A DNA stretch of 64,000 nt from Corylus avellana (GCF_901000735.1 NC_081551.1:9628101-9692100); one strand, 5' to 3'. Shown: positions 33,579-47,100, numbered from the stretch's first letter. Numbers and translations: made by a program. The notes: generated from the letters alone by a model not told the origin.

Positions 33579-34236
33579 TGTAACGCCTCATGAAAATTAA
33601 TTAACTGGTAATTAATTCCATGGTTCGTTTCCTAACCTTATCACTCACAAGACAAGACTGAGGGATCATAACTTCTCCTTTCTTAACTACAGGAATAAGA
33701 AAGCAACAACTACATACCACAATCAAGATAAGCAAAGTAGAGATAAAACATCATCACATAAATAGATCCTCAAATGTGCTAATCAACAGACCCATCATCA
33801 AAACAGGTTACAAACCATAGGATAATTGTTTGAACATAAGATAACAAAATCAACGCCTAAGTTTAAGTAATGCTAGCATGATCATTATCTCTATCATCTC
33901 TGCCCGTGGTGTTCCTCCATCGTCCCATATGGACTTCAGCCAAGTCAGGTGGTCCATGTCCTCAAAAATGGCATGGATCAGGCCCTGGGCCCCCACTATT
34001 ATTCTATTCAAAGCCACCACCATTATTCTGTCCAAAGCCATCATCTTCTATGCTAGCTAAACCACGCAATTATATATAATGGAGAGGGAAAATAAATGAG
34101 GTAAGTCTAAAGACTTAGTGAGTAATAATGCACATAATACCCATGCCATTTAGTGATGAACTTTGTTTGGTAAAATATGCAACATTTTAGGTATGACAGT
34201 TATCCATTAATGCAATATAGATATATTACATGCTAC
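33579..34236 (-). repeat. Long LTR-like repeat, member 3, left part
   Basis: Begins on the plus strand TGTAACGCCTCATG, the reverse of the ...GAGGCGTTACA end seen at 37864. It runs in reverse orientation to E1. Its reversed text (TTACTCACTAAGTCTTTAGACTTAC) matches member 2 near 33325. It abuts member 2 in inverted orientation. The remainder lies beyond E1, at 59009-60608. Confidence 0.65.
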
Positions 34237-35024
34237 TATTGTGAGTTTTAATGTTACTCGCAAGTGTACGAGTTGTTCGTAATATAACTTTTGCAAGTGC
34301 GAGGTTGAATCCACAGAAAATTGTGTTCGTGTACATAAACTTCTATCTAAACTAATCCATTTTAACCTAGTTCCAAATTTGTGTGATTTTCGTAAATTGA
34401 AAATAAACAAACATGAATTGAAACAAAATAAAATTAAACAATGGATAAAATACTAAGGTATTGGAATCAGCCCCCACAAACTCATAGCAACAACTTTCAC
34501 GTTCATCAATATTTTCTGACGTTTCAAACGACACATTTTATATATGTTCTATTTTTACAAAACAAATGTATCAAAACATCCAAAGTATCCGTTCTTTGTT
34601 CAAATCACAAAGGATATCTGATTTAATTCAAAACATCCGATGTATCCATGCCTTGCACAAATCATAAGGGATACCCAAAGTAAACCAAAAGATCCGATGT
34701 ATTCATTGAACAAAAGACAATGGATATCCAATATATAACAAACAAAACAAGCAATCAATTAAAAGTTATTAACAATTAATTGAAATAGAAATAGAACAAT
34801 GAAAAATACGATTCTTATCAATGGAAAATATCAATGTACATGAAAACTAACTGTTGCTACTCATCTATGAGGCTTCATCCTCAACCTTAGTTGAAGGATT
34901 TAGCCTCTCATGACTACAAATATCATATAATTGATAAATGAATTCATGAAAACTAAAAACTTACAAAGGGAAACGAATTCAGGGCTACAAATGTGAAGAA
35001 AACATCAAAATTACACTAAACGGC

Positions 35025-37864
35025 TGTAATACCCCGAAAGTTATACCTAGAATAAATGTGATCTTAATATCAAGGATAAAAAGGATTTGCAATTTTATTA
35101 AGATTTATATGGAGTTAGGTAAATAGACTTAATGTGAAAGATGATGGAAAATTGCTAGTTAGAATTTTAGTGGGTTATTGAAAGAAAAGTCACATTGTTT
35201 TGGATGCCGAAAATTCTATGAGTGACCTTAAATAAAACTGTTTTAAGAACTTATATAATGATGAGAAAGGAATATTTTAAAAGTATTTTCATGATTTTGG
35301 ACGCTTGTAGAAGGCGTTATGATTTTTAGAAGATGCAAGTGTCAAAACAGGAATTTCAGTCAAACAGAGGCATAGAATTTCAAGGGACTTTTGAGGTACC
35401 AAAAAGTTATAGATTGCTATGATTTTTGAATATGTTGTGGGTCTTTGAATGGTGAAAATTTGAAGCAAATTTCGTGTCATTTGGAGTTAAATTGAAAAAG
35501 TTATGATTTTTCCAAGTTTAATAGGTCAAGTAGTCAAGTAGTTGAAGTACCTGCGACTTGGGAAATTAATTGGATGGGTTAATGATGTTCGTAAGCCACG
35601 ATTTTTGGGTATGAGGTAGTCAAAAGGTTTAGGTTCATTGAGGATTAATTATAAAATTTTATGACAACATCTTCATTGGTTCATGTCAAGACACCTAAGT
35701 GATAAGATGTAAGCATGCATAGTAAGCCACTTGATTGACACCTAAGGTTACACATGTTACCCAGCATGTTTCCTTTGCCTTCCCATTGAACACCTCGGCA
35801 GCTAAGGTGTCAAGCTTACTTGACAGCAGGTGGGTAGAGTGCATGTGGGACAAATGTCCCACATGCGGCCAGCTTTTACATCTTATAAAGGAAAGCAATT
35901 TTCCCCCCATTAACTCACAGCTCAAGTGAGCATGAGATGAGGGAGAGAACCGGAAGAAGAGAAGAAAGAAAGAGGAAGAAAAGAAGGAAAGAGAGGAGAA
36001 AAGAAAGAGAGAAGGGAAAAGAGAAGAAACGAAAGGAAAGAGAGAAGAAGAAAAGAAAGAAGAGAAAGAAAGAGGAGGATGAAGAAAAAAATAATAATAA
36101 TAAATAAATGAGAACTCTCCAAGGTAATATTTTCATATCTTTTATGGTATTTTTAGTATGAAGGTAAACCCTCATTTTGTAGTTTGAATTAAATTTGGGC
36201 TTTTAGTGTATGAACACATGAATTGCTATTTGGAGAAGTTAATTATATTTAGAGTGTTAATTGATCATAAATTATTATAGGATCCATAGAACTTGATGCT
36301 TATTGGGTTTAGATGCTAATACGTCTTGTGATAATTAGAGTGATTGTTGTAAATGTTTCTAAGCTTTTGATATCGAGGGTAAGTTGCTAAATTAAATGGC
36401 TTAGGATGAGAATAATAGTATGTCTAGATAAACTTATTGATGGTTCTATAGTAATAAGAATATTATAACCTTGGTGTTTTAGTGTAAAGCAATTGCTTAA
36501 ATTAAGCCCTTAATGGAGTTGATTATTAGAATTCTACGTGAGGCATATAAATCAAGCATGGTAGGGTTGATGTCACTATAATGTTTTTGGCTAAGGATAG
36601 ACGATGGTAGGATAAATATTAGAGTTAAAATCCTTAGCAACTAAAGTGATGCATGATTGAGACTTGAAAACGAATTGATGACTAAGGTACTTTTTACCTC
36701 CGTTGTAGGAATTCTGAGTTGGATGCGGATTCAAATTAAGGGCATGCAATGCCAGGTAAGGGCACACAATACCAAAAACCCCAACAAATTTTATTATAAA
36801 TCTTTGGAAAAATGTTGGATATTTTATAAAGAATTCACTTACATGATTTTCAATTGCACTTCCTTTCATATTTTAATGCCAAGTTTTCTTCAATCATCTG
36901 TCATTGTTAAAGAATTTTACGTATTACAGTTACCCTATTTCATGATATATGCATGACTGCAATTATGAATGAAATTAGCTCTCAAAGTTCATGGCATAGC
37001 ATACAATTACAGATGAGCTTACAGATCATATGAAATGTTATATGTGCATTCATGGTTATAAATGTTTAACCCGAGACACAATTATAGTGACGATCGATAC
37101 CGCATAGGGTAGCATGGCAAGCACACCGAAGGACAATTACGAGAAGGTGTGTGCTACCAGCCAAGTGACCTTCACCTAGGGAAGTTCCCAACCTGATAGC
37201 TTTCCCCTGTGATAACAGGATGAGCATATAGGTCCTTCAGGACAAGCTAACGTGCGCTGCTCACAGTAAATTTGTGGTGTCGATTTAGAGGGTAAAACAA
37301 TTATTTTGGAAGGAAAGTAAAAGGAAGTGCTTACTCATTTTGCAACTATCATGCTTATTTTGTTAATTATGTTATTCTGTATAAATTGTTATTATGCATG
37401 ACAGAGATTTTGACATAGAAATCTGCATAGCATGTTTTATAGCATCTTGGTGTTGTGGCTACTTATTGAGTTGTCGAACTCACCCCTTCTCCCTATACAT
37501 CTTTTTCAAATTGCTCTATATATTGTAGTACTGAGGACATGGGTACCGGTGGGCCACTTAGTTGTTAAAGATCCTATCACTACTTTATGTACTAGTAGGA
37601 GCAGTAGCAGTAGAAGTGTTAGGGACTCCATTCTAAAGACTAGACGGTTTTGGATAAGCATTGACGGTGTAACTTTATTGCTTATGAGATTATTGAATAC
37701 TAGCACATTATATGTTTGTGATTTTATAATGAGAGATTATAGTACTCTAGTGACGTTATGTTTCTGTGGTGATCTTATATTAGGAGAATTATTTTTATTT
37801 TTTAAAAAAAGAATATGTTACAATTGCTCCCAATCGCTCTACCTCTAGAACTTGAGGCGTTACA
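35025..37864 (+). mobile_element. Solo-LTR-like insertion in E1's left LTR (member 4)
   Basis: 2840 bp, TGTAATACCCC...GAGGCGTTACA, with 5-bp flanks ACGGC/ACAGC (4/5). The intact homologous LTR of E1 reads straight across the site (near 47868). Termini match members 2 and 3. No pol genes; its longest frames are low-complexity or unrecognised. Best explained as a solo LTR of a large element. Confidence 0.8.
35940..36098 (+). repeat. Polypurine (GA/GAAA) tract
   Basis: About 160 bases almost purely of A and G (AGAAGAGAAGAAAGAAAGAGG type), ending in ATAATAATAAT. It lies inside member 4 and creates spurious Ser/Phe/Leu-rich reverse frames. Confidence 0.9.
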
Positions 37865-38301
37865 ACAGCATCCTTTGGGTGGCTTCCCCCCGTTTCCCTA
37901 GAAAACAATGATATTTATAAGCTAATTTTAGGGTTTTAGCATTTCCAAGTTAGACGAGTGTGCTCGAGCGCACACTAGATGCGCTCGATTGCACTCATGC
38001 AGATATCAATTTTTCTTGCGGCGCAGCGCTCATGCGCTAGTGTTGGCTTGTGCGTGTGGGTGCGCTCAAGCGCAACCCATCTGCGATCGAGCGCACATGC
38101 GCTCAATCCTAATCCTCCAGATTGCCCTTTTTCCAACTTTCTTCAAGACATTGCAATTTTCACCTTAAAGCTGCAGTTTTCTCTTAACAACCTGCAAAAT
38201 GCCAAGACACCACAACAAACAAAAACATCAGAAAATAACAAAACTAAAGGCTTAACAAACATAAATTAAAGGCCCAAATATGCAATATTTAGCACTCAAC
38301 A

Positions 38302-38529
38302 AATACCCTCAAACTTACATTTTACTAGTACCTTAGTAAAACAAAATGACAAACAAAATCAAAGCATGAAACAGAAGTCTGCTATCATATGAGAGACGAT
38401 TGCATTTAGCATATGCAACAAGCCTTTTAAACCCCTAGGCATCCCTAGAGGACGAGTAAAGTCTCCACACAAACACATGCTTTTTACTCATGAACAGGTT
38501 TAACTAAATGAACACCACAATCACATAAT
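38302..38529 (-). other. E1 internal sequence left of E2
   Basis: 228 bp of non-coding E1 3' internal region between its polypurine tract and the E2 insertion site. It continues at 44107. Confidence 0.7.
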
Positions 38530-39956
38530 TGTTGTGCCAAATACTACCTAAATTAATAGATAATATTTAGTACGTTTTACTCGCAAGTGCACAAGATTAA
38601 ACGATAGTATAGTGCAGCAAGTACGAGATCGATCCCACAGAGATTGTTGATTTTGTTTTAGAAGTAATTAAAATACCAAAATTGTCACGAGATTGATATT
38701 GATACTAAGGAAAAGAAATAAAGATACATATAAGGTAAAGGTAGGGCTTTGATATCCACTACTAATCATGCTCAAATAATATAACAATATGCCAATGATC
38801 CAGTCATATTATGAATACCTAATGTTTGCCAACCTAAGGGTATAGGTGTTTACTCCTTACGCTATTGATCTCCCTAAGCAACAAATTAGGTATGGGTGTC
38901 TACTCTAATTCTTTTCTTTCTTAAAGGATTTAGCATGGGTGTCTACGAAGTTGTTCTTTAAGAAAGCATAAAACTGTGGAAATCGACAAACACATGAGGC
39001 CTAGGGCATGGGTGTCTACTCTCGGTTCCCCATGTTGATTAACCTAAGAACCCGGTGTGGATTTCTTTTGTTACTCTTATTAAACCCAGGACTCAGTCAT
39101 CCAAATTGATTTAATTAACTACTCCATACCACATGCATATGTTGATCAGACAAACACATATGATAAATTTAAGAAAACATGAATTAATCAAGTTAAGCAA
39201 CACAATATGAATATCACAAAGGTGCCAATATTGAAATATTAAATAAACTAAATTAGGGTTTCAATCTAATCCTCGTAAAGAGTTAGTCACACATAATTAA
39301 AAGAAAACTAAAAAGAAAAAGGAAAGAAAGAACAAAAAACTGCTCCTAGAAGTAGCCTCAAAATTCCTTTCCCAAAGTTGTGTCTATTCAAGGACAATTA
39401 TTCTAAAGGTTTAGAGGTCTTATTTATAGGCTTAGGAATACTCTAGAAGTCCTAGAAACCCTAATAAAATTGAAGGATTTAGTCCTAGGGCAACTAGGAT
39501 TAGAAAAACACAAATATGGAAAGCAATATAGGTCTGGCCGCAGCTTCTGGAATTCTCTAGCGCACGGATGCACTCGATCGCAGTCCTTGTGCGCTCAATC
39601 GCACCTCTGCGATCAATCGTACGTCTTATGTGCTCGATCGCAATGCGATTGAGTCTTCTCTTGTACGCACAAGCGCAAGCCTTGCTCTTCACATCTAGAC
39701 CTCTCTGGAAGTGCTCTCGATCCCCTACGATCGATCGCACTACCAGAATGCTTTTACTTGTTTCAAATCTTCTAGCTTTTTTTTGTCCAATTTTGTCCTT
39801 TAAGCCCGATACTTCTAGGAATGCTTTCTTTTCTTCCAAAAACCTATAAAACAAATAAAATACAAAAAAAGAAATAAAAATAGCATAAACTAACAAAACA
39901 AAGGAATTAACAAATATAAGTTAAGGGCTAAAATATGAATATTTTGGCACTTAACA
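38530..39956 (-). repeat. 3' LTR of E2
   Basis: TGTTGTGCCAAATAC...TTTGGCACTTAACA. About 95 bp longer than the partner LTR, mostly from a block near 39325-39415 (AGGAAAGAAAGAAC...GGTTTAGAGG) missing in the right LTR. Confidence 0.88.
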
Positions 39957-40727
39957 CACCTCCAAACTTACATATTGTTAGTCCATTAGCAATATAAAAC
40001 TAAAAACTAAATGGAAAAACCAAAAACAAAAAGATAAATCCATCTTTCGTAGGATGTACGATTCCATTTAGCATATGCAATAAGTCTTTTAAACCTCTAA
40101 AAATTTTCTAGAGGACAAATGAAGTCTCGTGAGGGTTTTCCAGGAATGTTACCCACAGACATTATGCACAAGTTCATGTTATCCAAAAATTGAGTGTCAC
40201 TCAAAACCATGATTTTCATTCATTAGCAAGCTTAAAAAGATAAACTCCATCTTCACAATAAATTGTAATTTTAAAGTTTAATTACTTACAAAAAACAGGC
40301 TAAGGCATCACAAATTCAAAACAGTTCAAAGTGAACCAGCATATAAATATGAAGCTTCTAATTATTTCTAATGTGCAATGTTTCAATATCTCAAAGTTCA
40401 CTAAAATTCCCATCATAATGAACAACAATGGCATTTTTTTTTTTCTTCTTGGTCAGGCTGTGCAATGTTTGGTTCCCTTAAGCTTTCTAATTGACTCATG
40501 TAATGGGTATTAAGTCAATGACTCCCAAATCAGGTGTTTTAGGGCATTAGGTGTAAACACCCTTATGGACTTACTAATTTGAGTCAAAAAGGGTACGAAA
40601 CCAAACTAACCATGACATTAACCAATTCAAAATTCTTCACCTTTTGACATGAAACTCAATGCTTTGAGGCAAGAGGTCCAGTTACTTAGTGAAAAGCTTA
40701 TCAATGATTTTTTTTTTTTCTTTTTAT

Positions 40728-40728
<1 letters not shown>

Positions 40729-40789
<61 letters not shown>
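40729..40789. repeat. (CA)n(TA)n microsatellite in E2
   Basis: About 27 bases of CA followed by about 34 bases of TA, preceded by a T-rich run. The duplicated copy diverges at the right edge of this microsatellite (40792 versus 51520). Confidence 0.95.
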
Positions 40790-40791
<2 letters not shown>

Positions 40792-41654
40792 AAAGTATCC
40801 ATCTAATAAGTCATCCAGTTTCACCCAAGATATAAAAACACACACATCAAACTTTCATGTCATATCCCACAAATTATGTGCTAATGTGCTTGTGTAAGAT
40901 CAGATCAAACATGTGAATTCTCAACTGCCAAAAGCAAGTAACCAAACTGAAAAATCCTATCATCACATCATGTGTTCAAACTTTTAAGCTCACCAATGAG
41001 AATCAAATCACAATTTATATGATCAACCAAAATTTTAAGACAACATGAACATGCATATATAATTTTGTTTTCAAAAATAGGACAAATTGTGTGTAAAGTG
41101 TCTCCCATACCCCCAAACTTAAATTACACATTATCTCCAATGTGTGTATAACATGGAAAGAATTTACCTGGGAGATGGATGAACTGTTTGGAATAGTATG
41201 GCTCATAGCACACCCCCAAACTTGAATTGAAACACATTTGTCCCTGCAAAACACTAAAGTAACAAAGGAAAACAAAAACAAAATAAAAAATAAAAATAAA
41301 ACAAAATAAAATAAAAATAAAACAAACAAACAAAATAAAAAGGATATGTTGTGGGATGCCTCCCATGAGCGCTAAATTTAACTTCTTCAGCCAGACTGTG
41401 GCACTTTAAACTTGAAGCACCAGTCTTTCCTTCTCTTGCACCAAAGGGAATGAATTCTTTCTATTGTAAAATGCTTCCAAATGTCTACAGATCGGGGATG
41501 ACCATTTTAAGTTTTCTCAAACAGTTTCTCATCCGGTGGGGAATCATGAACTGGAATAAAGTAAGAAGAAAACTCGGGGAGCTTTTCTATCTTGATGTCC
41601 TTAATTTGCTCATGTGGTAGCTCTAACAGACTTCTCTTTTGGCCTCTTGGTGTT

Positions 41655-42299
41655 TCAGGAATAAGAGCTAATGTTGAAGAAATCTCTCTCTTCTTTTTCC
41701 TGATGTAGCTCCTGTGGAACTTCAGTTTGCTCCTCCTTCCCCTCTTTCACTTGATTTTCAACCACATCTTCACTCCTCAATATGACAACTTGCTCATGAT
41801 AGTAGGTGCATTCTTTCTCCATGTAATGTTCATTAGGATTTGCCACCAACTGACCTTGACACTCTTCTTCTTCTTCTTCTTTAAGTGTATCTGATTTTTG
41901 CTTGAGGTGGGCCTCCATCCATTCAAATGATTGTGTGTGAGAGGCCTCCATCCTTTCAAATGATCGCTCTCTTTCCTCCATGCAGCTAAGATAAGCTGAC
42001 ACTTCTTCTTTATAGGCAGCATACTCTTTTTCTTAGGCAGCAACTGCTTCTTTTAAGGCAGACCTTTTTGGAGGAGGTGGTTCTTCTTGATATTGTTGTT
42101 GTGGAGCTGATTGAGAGGAATATGCATGATCATAGAATTGTTGATATGAGTGAATGTTGCAGTCTATGAGATTGTGAAGCATGAATTCCAAGAACTTGAT
42201 CTTGCCATAAGAGATTGGACTGTTGGCTCTATGACGGGCTATAGGAATCAAAATAGCGGTCGTTCTCCGGTCTAGAGAACGATGTGTTCTTATGCCCAA
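41655..42299 (-). pseudogene. E2 Gag-like remnant, acidic tail
   Basis: The frames 42033-42299 and 41655-42002 read as a broken protein. It has a Gln-rich part (SAPQQQYQEEPPPPKRSALKEAVAA), then repeated ERMEASHTQSFEWMEAHLKQ segments likely to form coiled coil, then a Glu-rich acidic tail. A stop at about 42035 separates them. Similar Gln-Glu and coiled-coil stretches follow the zinc knuckle in the Gag of Athila/TAT-like elements. Function beyond Gag is not apparent. A slightly different version lies at 52395-53014. Confidence 0.65.
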
Positions 42300-42330
42300 A
42301 ATTTTTTTTAGAAATTTGTCTCATTGAAGG

Positions 42331-42372
42331 ACATTCTTTAACATGGTGATAAGGGTCATGGCATAATGAACA
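42331..42372 (-). pseudogene. E2 zinc knuckle
   Basis: Reverse-strand CSLCHDPYHHVKEC is a perfect C-x2-C-x4-H-x4-C motif. It lies upstream of the acidic frames, as in a retrotransposon Gag. It is outside any long ORF. Confidence 0.8.
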
Positions 42373-42746
42373 TGGTCCATGGGGTGTTGGAATGCCTCCC
42401 CACATGTGTGAAATTAAAAATAAAATAACAAAAAGTTAAAAGAAAAAAATAAAATAAAATAAAAACAAAACTAAAAATAAAACTTACGAAGATGCAGACT
42501 CAACTGACCCTACATGAAAAGAAAAGGACTAAAAAAAAATCAGATCTATAATTAGTGCAGTACCTGTCCTGCTATCCGAATGTACGATCGATCGTATCGT
42601 GAGGTGCGCTCGATCGCCTTGGAATGGGCCCTTGAGCGCAGCTCTGGAGGCAGAACAGGAACTAAGAAAAAAAAAACTAGAAAAACAAAAAAAATTAAAA
42701 CAAAAATAAACTAAGGGAAAAAAAAATTCCAAACAAAATCAAACAA

Positions 42747-42764
42747 TCCCCAGCAACGGTGCCA
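42747..42764 (-). other. E2 primer binding site (tRNA-Asp type)
   Basis: The plus strand reads TCCCCAGCAACGGTGCCA, like the 3' end of plant tRNA-Asp (TCCCCGGCAACGGCGCCA) with two changes. The reverse strand therefore pairs with that tRNA. Six bases separate it from the LTR at 42771. Confidence 0.82.
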
Positions 42765-42770
42765 AAAACG

Positions 42771-44101
42771 TGTTGTGCCAAATACTACCTAAATTAATAA
42801 ATAATATTTAGTTCGTTTTACTCGTAAGTGCACAAGATCAAACGATAGTATAGTGCAGCAAGTACAAGATCGATCCCACCAACATTGTTGATTTTGTTTT
42901 AGAAGTAATTAAAATACCAAAATTGTCACAAGATTGATATTGATACTAAGGAAAAGAAATAAAGATAAAGATAAGGTAAAGGTAGGGCTTTGATATCCAC
43001 CACTAATCATGCTCAAATAATATAACAATATGCCAATGATCCAATCATAATGTTTGCCAACCTAAGGGTATGGGTGTCTACTCTTTAAGCTATTGATCTC
43101 CCTAAGCAACGAATTAGTTATGGGAGTCTACTCTAATTCTTTTCTTTCTTAAAGGATTTAGCATGGGTGTTTACTAAGTTATTCTTTAAGAAAGTATAAA
43201 ACTGTAGAAATCGACAAACACATGAGGCCTAGGGCATGGGTGTCTACTCCCGGTTCCCCATGTTGATTAACCCAAGAACCCGGTGTGGATTTCTTTTGTT
43301 ACTCTTTTTAAACCCAGGACTCAATCATCCAAATTGATTTAATTAACTAGTCCATGCCACATGCATATGTTGATCAGACAAACACATATAAGGAATTCAA
43401 GAAAACAGGAATTAATCAAGTTAAGCAACACAATATGATTATCACAAAGGCGCCAATATTGAAATATTAAATAAACATAATTAGGGCTTCAATCTAGCCC
43501 TCCTAAAGAGTTAGTTACACATAATTAAAGTAGAACTAAAAAGAAATGGGAAAGAGGTTTAGAGCTCTTACTTATAGGCTTAGGAATACTCTAGAAAGCT
43601 TAGAAACCTTAGTAAAATCGTAGGGTTTAGTCCTAGTGCAACTAGGACTAGAAAAACCCTAATATGGAAATCAATATAGGTCTGGCCGCAGTTTCTGGAA
43701 TTCTCCAGCGCATGGATACCCTCGATCGCAATCCGTGTGTGCTCAATCGCACCTCTGCGATCGATCGTATGTCTTCTCTTCTCTTGTGCGCGCGAGCGCA
43801 CACCTTGCTCTTCACGTTTGGACCTCTCTGGAAGTGCGCTCAATTGCAGATCCCCTATGATCGATCGCACTACCAGAATGCTTTTGCTTGTTTCAAATCT
43901 TCTAGCTTTTTTCTTTTTCTTTTTTTTTTTCCAATTTTGTCCTTTAAGCTTGATACTTTCAAGAATGCTTTTTTTTTTCTTCCAAAAACCTATACAACAA
44001 AGAAAATACAACAAGAAAATAAAAATAGCATAAACTAACAAAACTAAGGAATTAACAAATATAAGTTAAGGGCTAAAATATGAATATTTTGGCACTTCAC
44101 A
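42771..44101 (-). repeat. 5' LTR of E2
   Basis: 1331 bp, TGTTGTGCCAAATAC...TTTGGCACTTCACA. It contains CGATCGATCG-type palindromes near 43720-43870. Confidence 0.88.
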
Positions 44102-44106
44102 ATCAT

Positions 44107-47100
44107 CAGGACATCCAAAAATCATTCAAGTCATAGATAAAAATTTAAGACAACATATACTCCAATAAGTGCAACGTGAGACTAATATATAATCATGAGG
44201 CTTCAATTTTTCTCAAAATTTGGTGTACCTCAAAATTCATAGGAATTCACTCAGATGAAAACAACCAAGGCTTAGATCAAGATATGCATTTTTGTGTAGG
44301 TTGTGCAATGCTTGTTTCCCTTAAGCTTTCTAATTAACTCATGTAACGAGTAATGGGCTAGTGATTATATGTAGAAACATCCCTAAGAGCTTAATTACTC
44401 AAGTCAAAAAGGCTACGAAGCCAAACTAGCCATACAAACAACCAAATATTTTTCATCTTTTTACGCGAACACTCAATGCTTAGTGAGACATAAGGTCCGA
44501 TTACTCAATGAGAAGCTCAAACTAATTTTGAATTTTTTTTTATTATTATTATTATTTTATCTATTTTCAAGCCAAGGTTTCATCAACAATTCATCCTACA
44601 AATCTCAAGATACACCCTAATCAATTCAAATCTCATACCTCACAAACTCTCTACTAATGTGCTTGTAATGATTAACTCAGACATGTGAAGTCTCTCTAAT
44701 CCAACAAATGAGTCAAAAGACTCAGATTTCTAATGACATGTTGTGTCCAAGATGTTAAACAAACCAATGACATGCAAACCACATTTTAAGGTGTAACCCA
44801 TCCTCAATCAACAACATAGCAATTTTTTTTTTTTTTTAACAAAAAAAACAGACAAAATAAAACAATCAAACAGACATAAACAAACAAACAGACAATGTGT
44901 TTTATTCCACAGATACCCCCAAATTTAAATGACACATTGTCCCCAATGTGGCAAGAAATACAATACAGTGGGATGAGGAAACCAGAGTGTACAAAGGCCA
45001 GGGCGTCCCCCAAACTTGAACACCAAAACACCTGTCAAAAACTTACATCAATTTTTTTCACAGAACAAGCATCATCAGATCAGTTTGTTGTTACAAAAAC
45101 AGAAAATAAAATAACGAAAAATAAAATGAAAAAGGAAAGAAATTATGAAATGAAGTACGGAAATTAAAATGGAACAAAAAATTTATAGAGTTTTCCCCAA
45201 TCATTTGTATGCCCAACCAATCCCTTCTACCCTTTCTTCTTTAAAATTTCATAGCCCTCTGGAAGGATGTTCCGCCATCTTAGGTAGTCAATCTTGTTGC
45301 TTGGAAGGATCTTCTTAGGACGATGGTTCCTAGATTTGCTCGCTTGTTTGTATAGATCCTTGAGAATCTTGGCAAAAGATGGCTCTTTAAGACATTGAAT
45401 AAATGAAGCTTGAGGTTCATGATGTGTCTCAAGAGGGATTGTGATGAAGGAATGAGCTTCAATACTCACTTCCTTGTCATTGGACAAACTTGGAGTTGAC
45501 GAGGGCTAAATTTGCTCCTCTTTTTCTTCCACCTTGTTGTTCGTAATAATGAGAGGCTCGGCTGCTAACGAAGATGGGTTAGGGAAGGATATCTCAGTAG
45601 TTTTCCCATTCTCAGTCCGCATCTTGGGAGTGGAGTCCAATAAGGTATCAGCTTGCTCAAGTAACTTGTCAAGGTCTAGGTCAAATCCAAATTGAGCAAT
45701 GCACTCTCCCAATGGATCCTCCAGACTTGGCTCATTACCAGTCTCCTCAATGGTTTCCTCACTCCCAATTGTGGTGGTGGCTTGGACATGCTCATGATAA
45801 GGATTGCTGGTATCATCCTCATCAATCATGTATTGCCCTCTCACCATCTCCTGACTTTAAAGCTCCTCTTCCTCGATTATATTGAATTCTGCAACTAGAT
45901 GATCAATCTGTCCTTCCAACCTTGCAATTTCTTGAGTGTTGGCCATGGTGGCATCCTTGAGTTCTTGAATGGGTTGGTTGGCTACTTGCCTGAACGCATT
46001 GAGTGTGTCTTCCAACGATAATTCTAATTGTGGCATTTGAACAGTGGATTGGCCAATTAGTTGCTTGAAGGATTTGAGTCTTCCAATGAGGATTGATAGT
46101 CGTAGGATGAAGGATGGGAAGATTGGTTGTTGAACTACAGATATTCAGGATGGTGCAATTCATTGACTTGGGGAGCATAATTTCCCATAGCATGAGCTTG
46201 CCACGAGCAATTAGAATGGTTGCTTCAGTCTGGGATGTAAAATTGGAATTTGATTTAAACCTCGGACTGGAGAAATTGGTGTTCATTTGCTCATATGAAA
46301 AATTGGAAAATTGTCCAAATGATGGACAATTTCCAACCTAACGATGAGGATTGAAGCAATATGAGCATGGTTCATGTGAATTACAATGGTGAGAAGAGTT
46401 GATAGGAGTGGATATCCTACAACTAGTTGGAACATGTTGCAACCAATTAAAATCTTTCAAAGAATACATTCTCACTCTTGAAAATGCAAATATTCCACAT
46501 AAAACAATAACAAATTTTTTTTTTAAAGAAATAAAATAAACAAAAATGAAAACTAACATAGAAACACAAAACTAAATAGAAATACCAAAAATTAAAAACA
46601 AAAAACTCACAAACGGACCAAACATAACTTTGGCAAAATTTTAGGTATTGTCCTGTTTTGGTGCAGCCTACGGAGGTGTGCTCGAGCGCAGACTAGGTGG
46701 GATCAAGCACAGGCGCGCTGATCTGTCAGTGGTGCTGCCTGCTGCGTATGTACGCCCGGGCTTGTGCAACAATAGGTCCCGCGCAGATGCGTAAGTGCGC
46801 TCCAGTGTAAGTGCCTTGCACTTGAGCATGCGTCTACTGTGCGCTTGAGCCCAGGTGTGGCTCGCCTTGCTGCCTTGTGCTCAAGTGCACTCGAGCGTGC
46901 TAAGGTGTGCTTGAGCATACTTCGTTTAGTTCCTTTGGCAGGGACTGCAACAAAAACGAAAAACACCATAAAAACACTCTTTTTTTATTATTATTAGTAA
47001 TTGCAGAAACAAATAAATTAAAATTAAAATTGCACAAAAGAAAAATAAAACAAAAGTGCTAATTATACCTAGTAGAAAAATAAAATCAATTAAAAAAAAA

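Larger units (their letters stand above)
34237..38301 (-). repeat. 3' LTR of E1, interrupted
   Basis: Outer end TATTGTGAG (mutated from TGTTGTGAG), inner end CACTCAACA. The intact LTR portions are 34237-35024 and 37870-38301. Inside, next to the inner border, the reversed GTAAGTTTGAGGGTATT serves as the polypurine tract. Confidence 0.8.
38530..44101 (-). mobile_element. Non-autonomous LTR retrotransposon E2 nested in E1
   Basis: Left LTR 38530-39956 and right LTR 42771-44101, 5-bp flanks ATAAT/ATCAT (4/5), tRNA-Asp-type primer site at 42747-42764, and a reversed polypurine tract GTAAGTTTGGAGGTG beside the left LTR. The internal 2.8 kb encodes a Gag-like remnant with an intact zinc knuckle and no pol. 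E2 is related to E1: their 3' internal halves align (AGGTCC..TACT..AATGA(A)GCT text at 40680 and 44490). Confidence 0.85.

Noticed and set aside
33850..34060. Small frames on both strands
   Set aside because: They fall in the long LTR-like repeat member 3, with no domain or codon signal.
35915..36175. Ser/Phe/Leu-rich open frames on the minus strand
   Set aside because: They are translations of an A/G-only tract inside a repeat.
37432..37848. 138-residue plus-strand frame as a membrane protein
   Set aside because: It lies at the 3' end of a solo-LTR-like insertion. Hydrophobicity comes from T-rich DNA, and no homology is recognised.
39432..39896. 154-residue minus-strand frame
   Set aside because: It is the same LTR-derived frame in the other E2 LTR, with no domain.
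43580..44041. 153-residue frame identical in two places (also 54280-54741) as a conserved gene
   Set aside because: It lies wholly in the E2 LTR and includes a poly-Lys run from a T tract. Identity reflects the large duplication.
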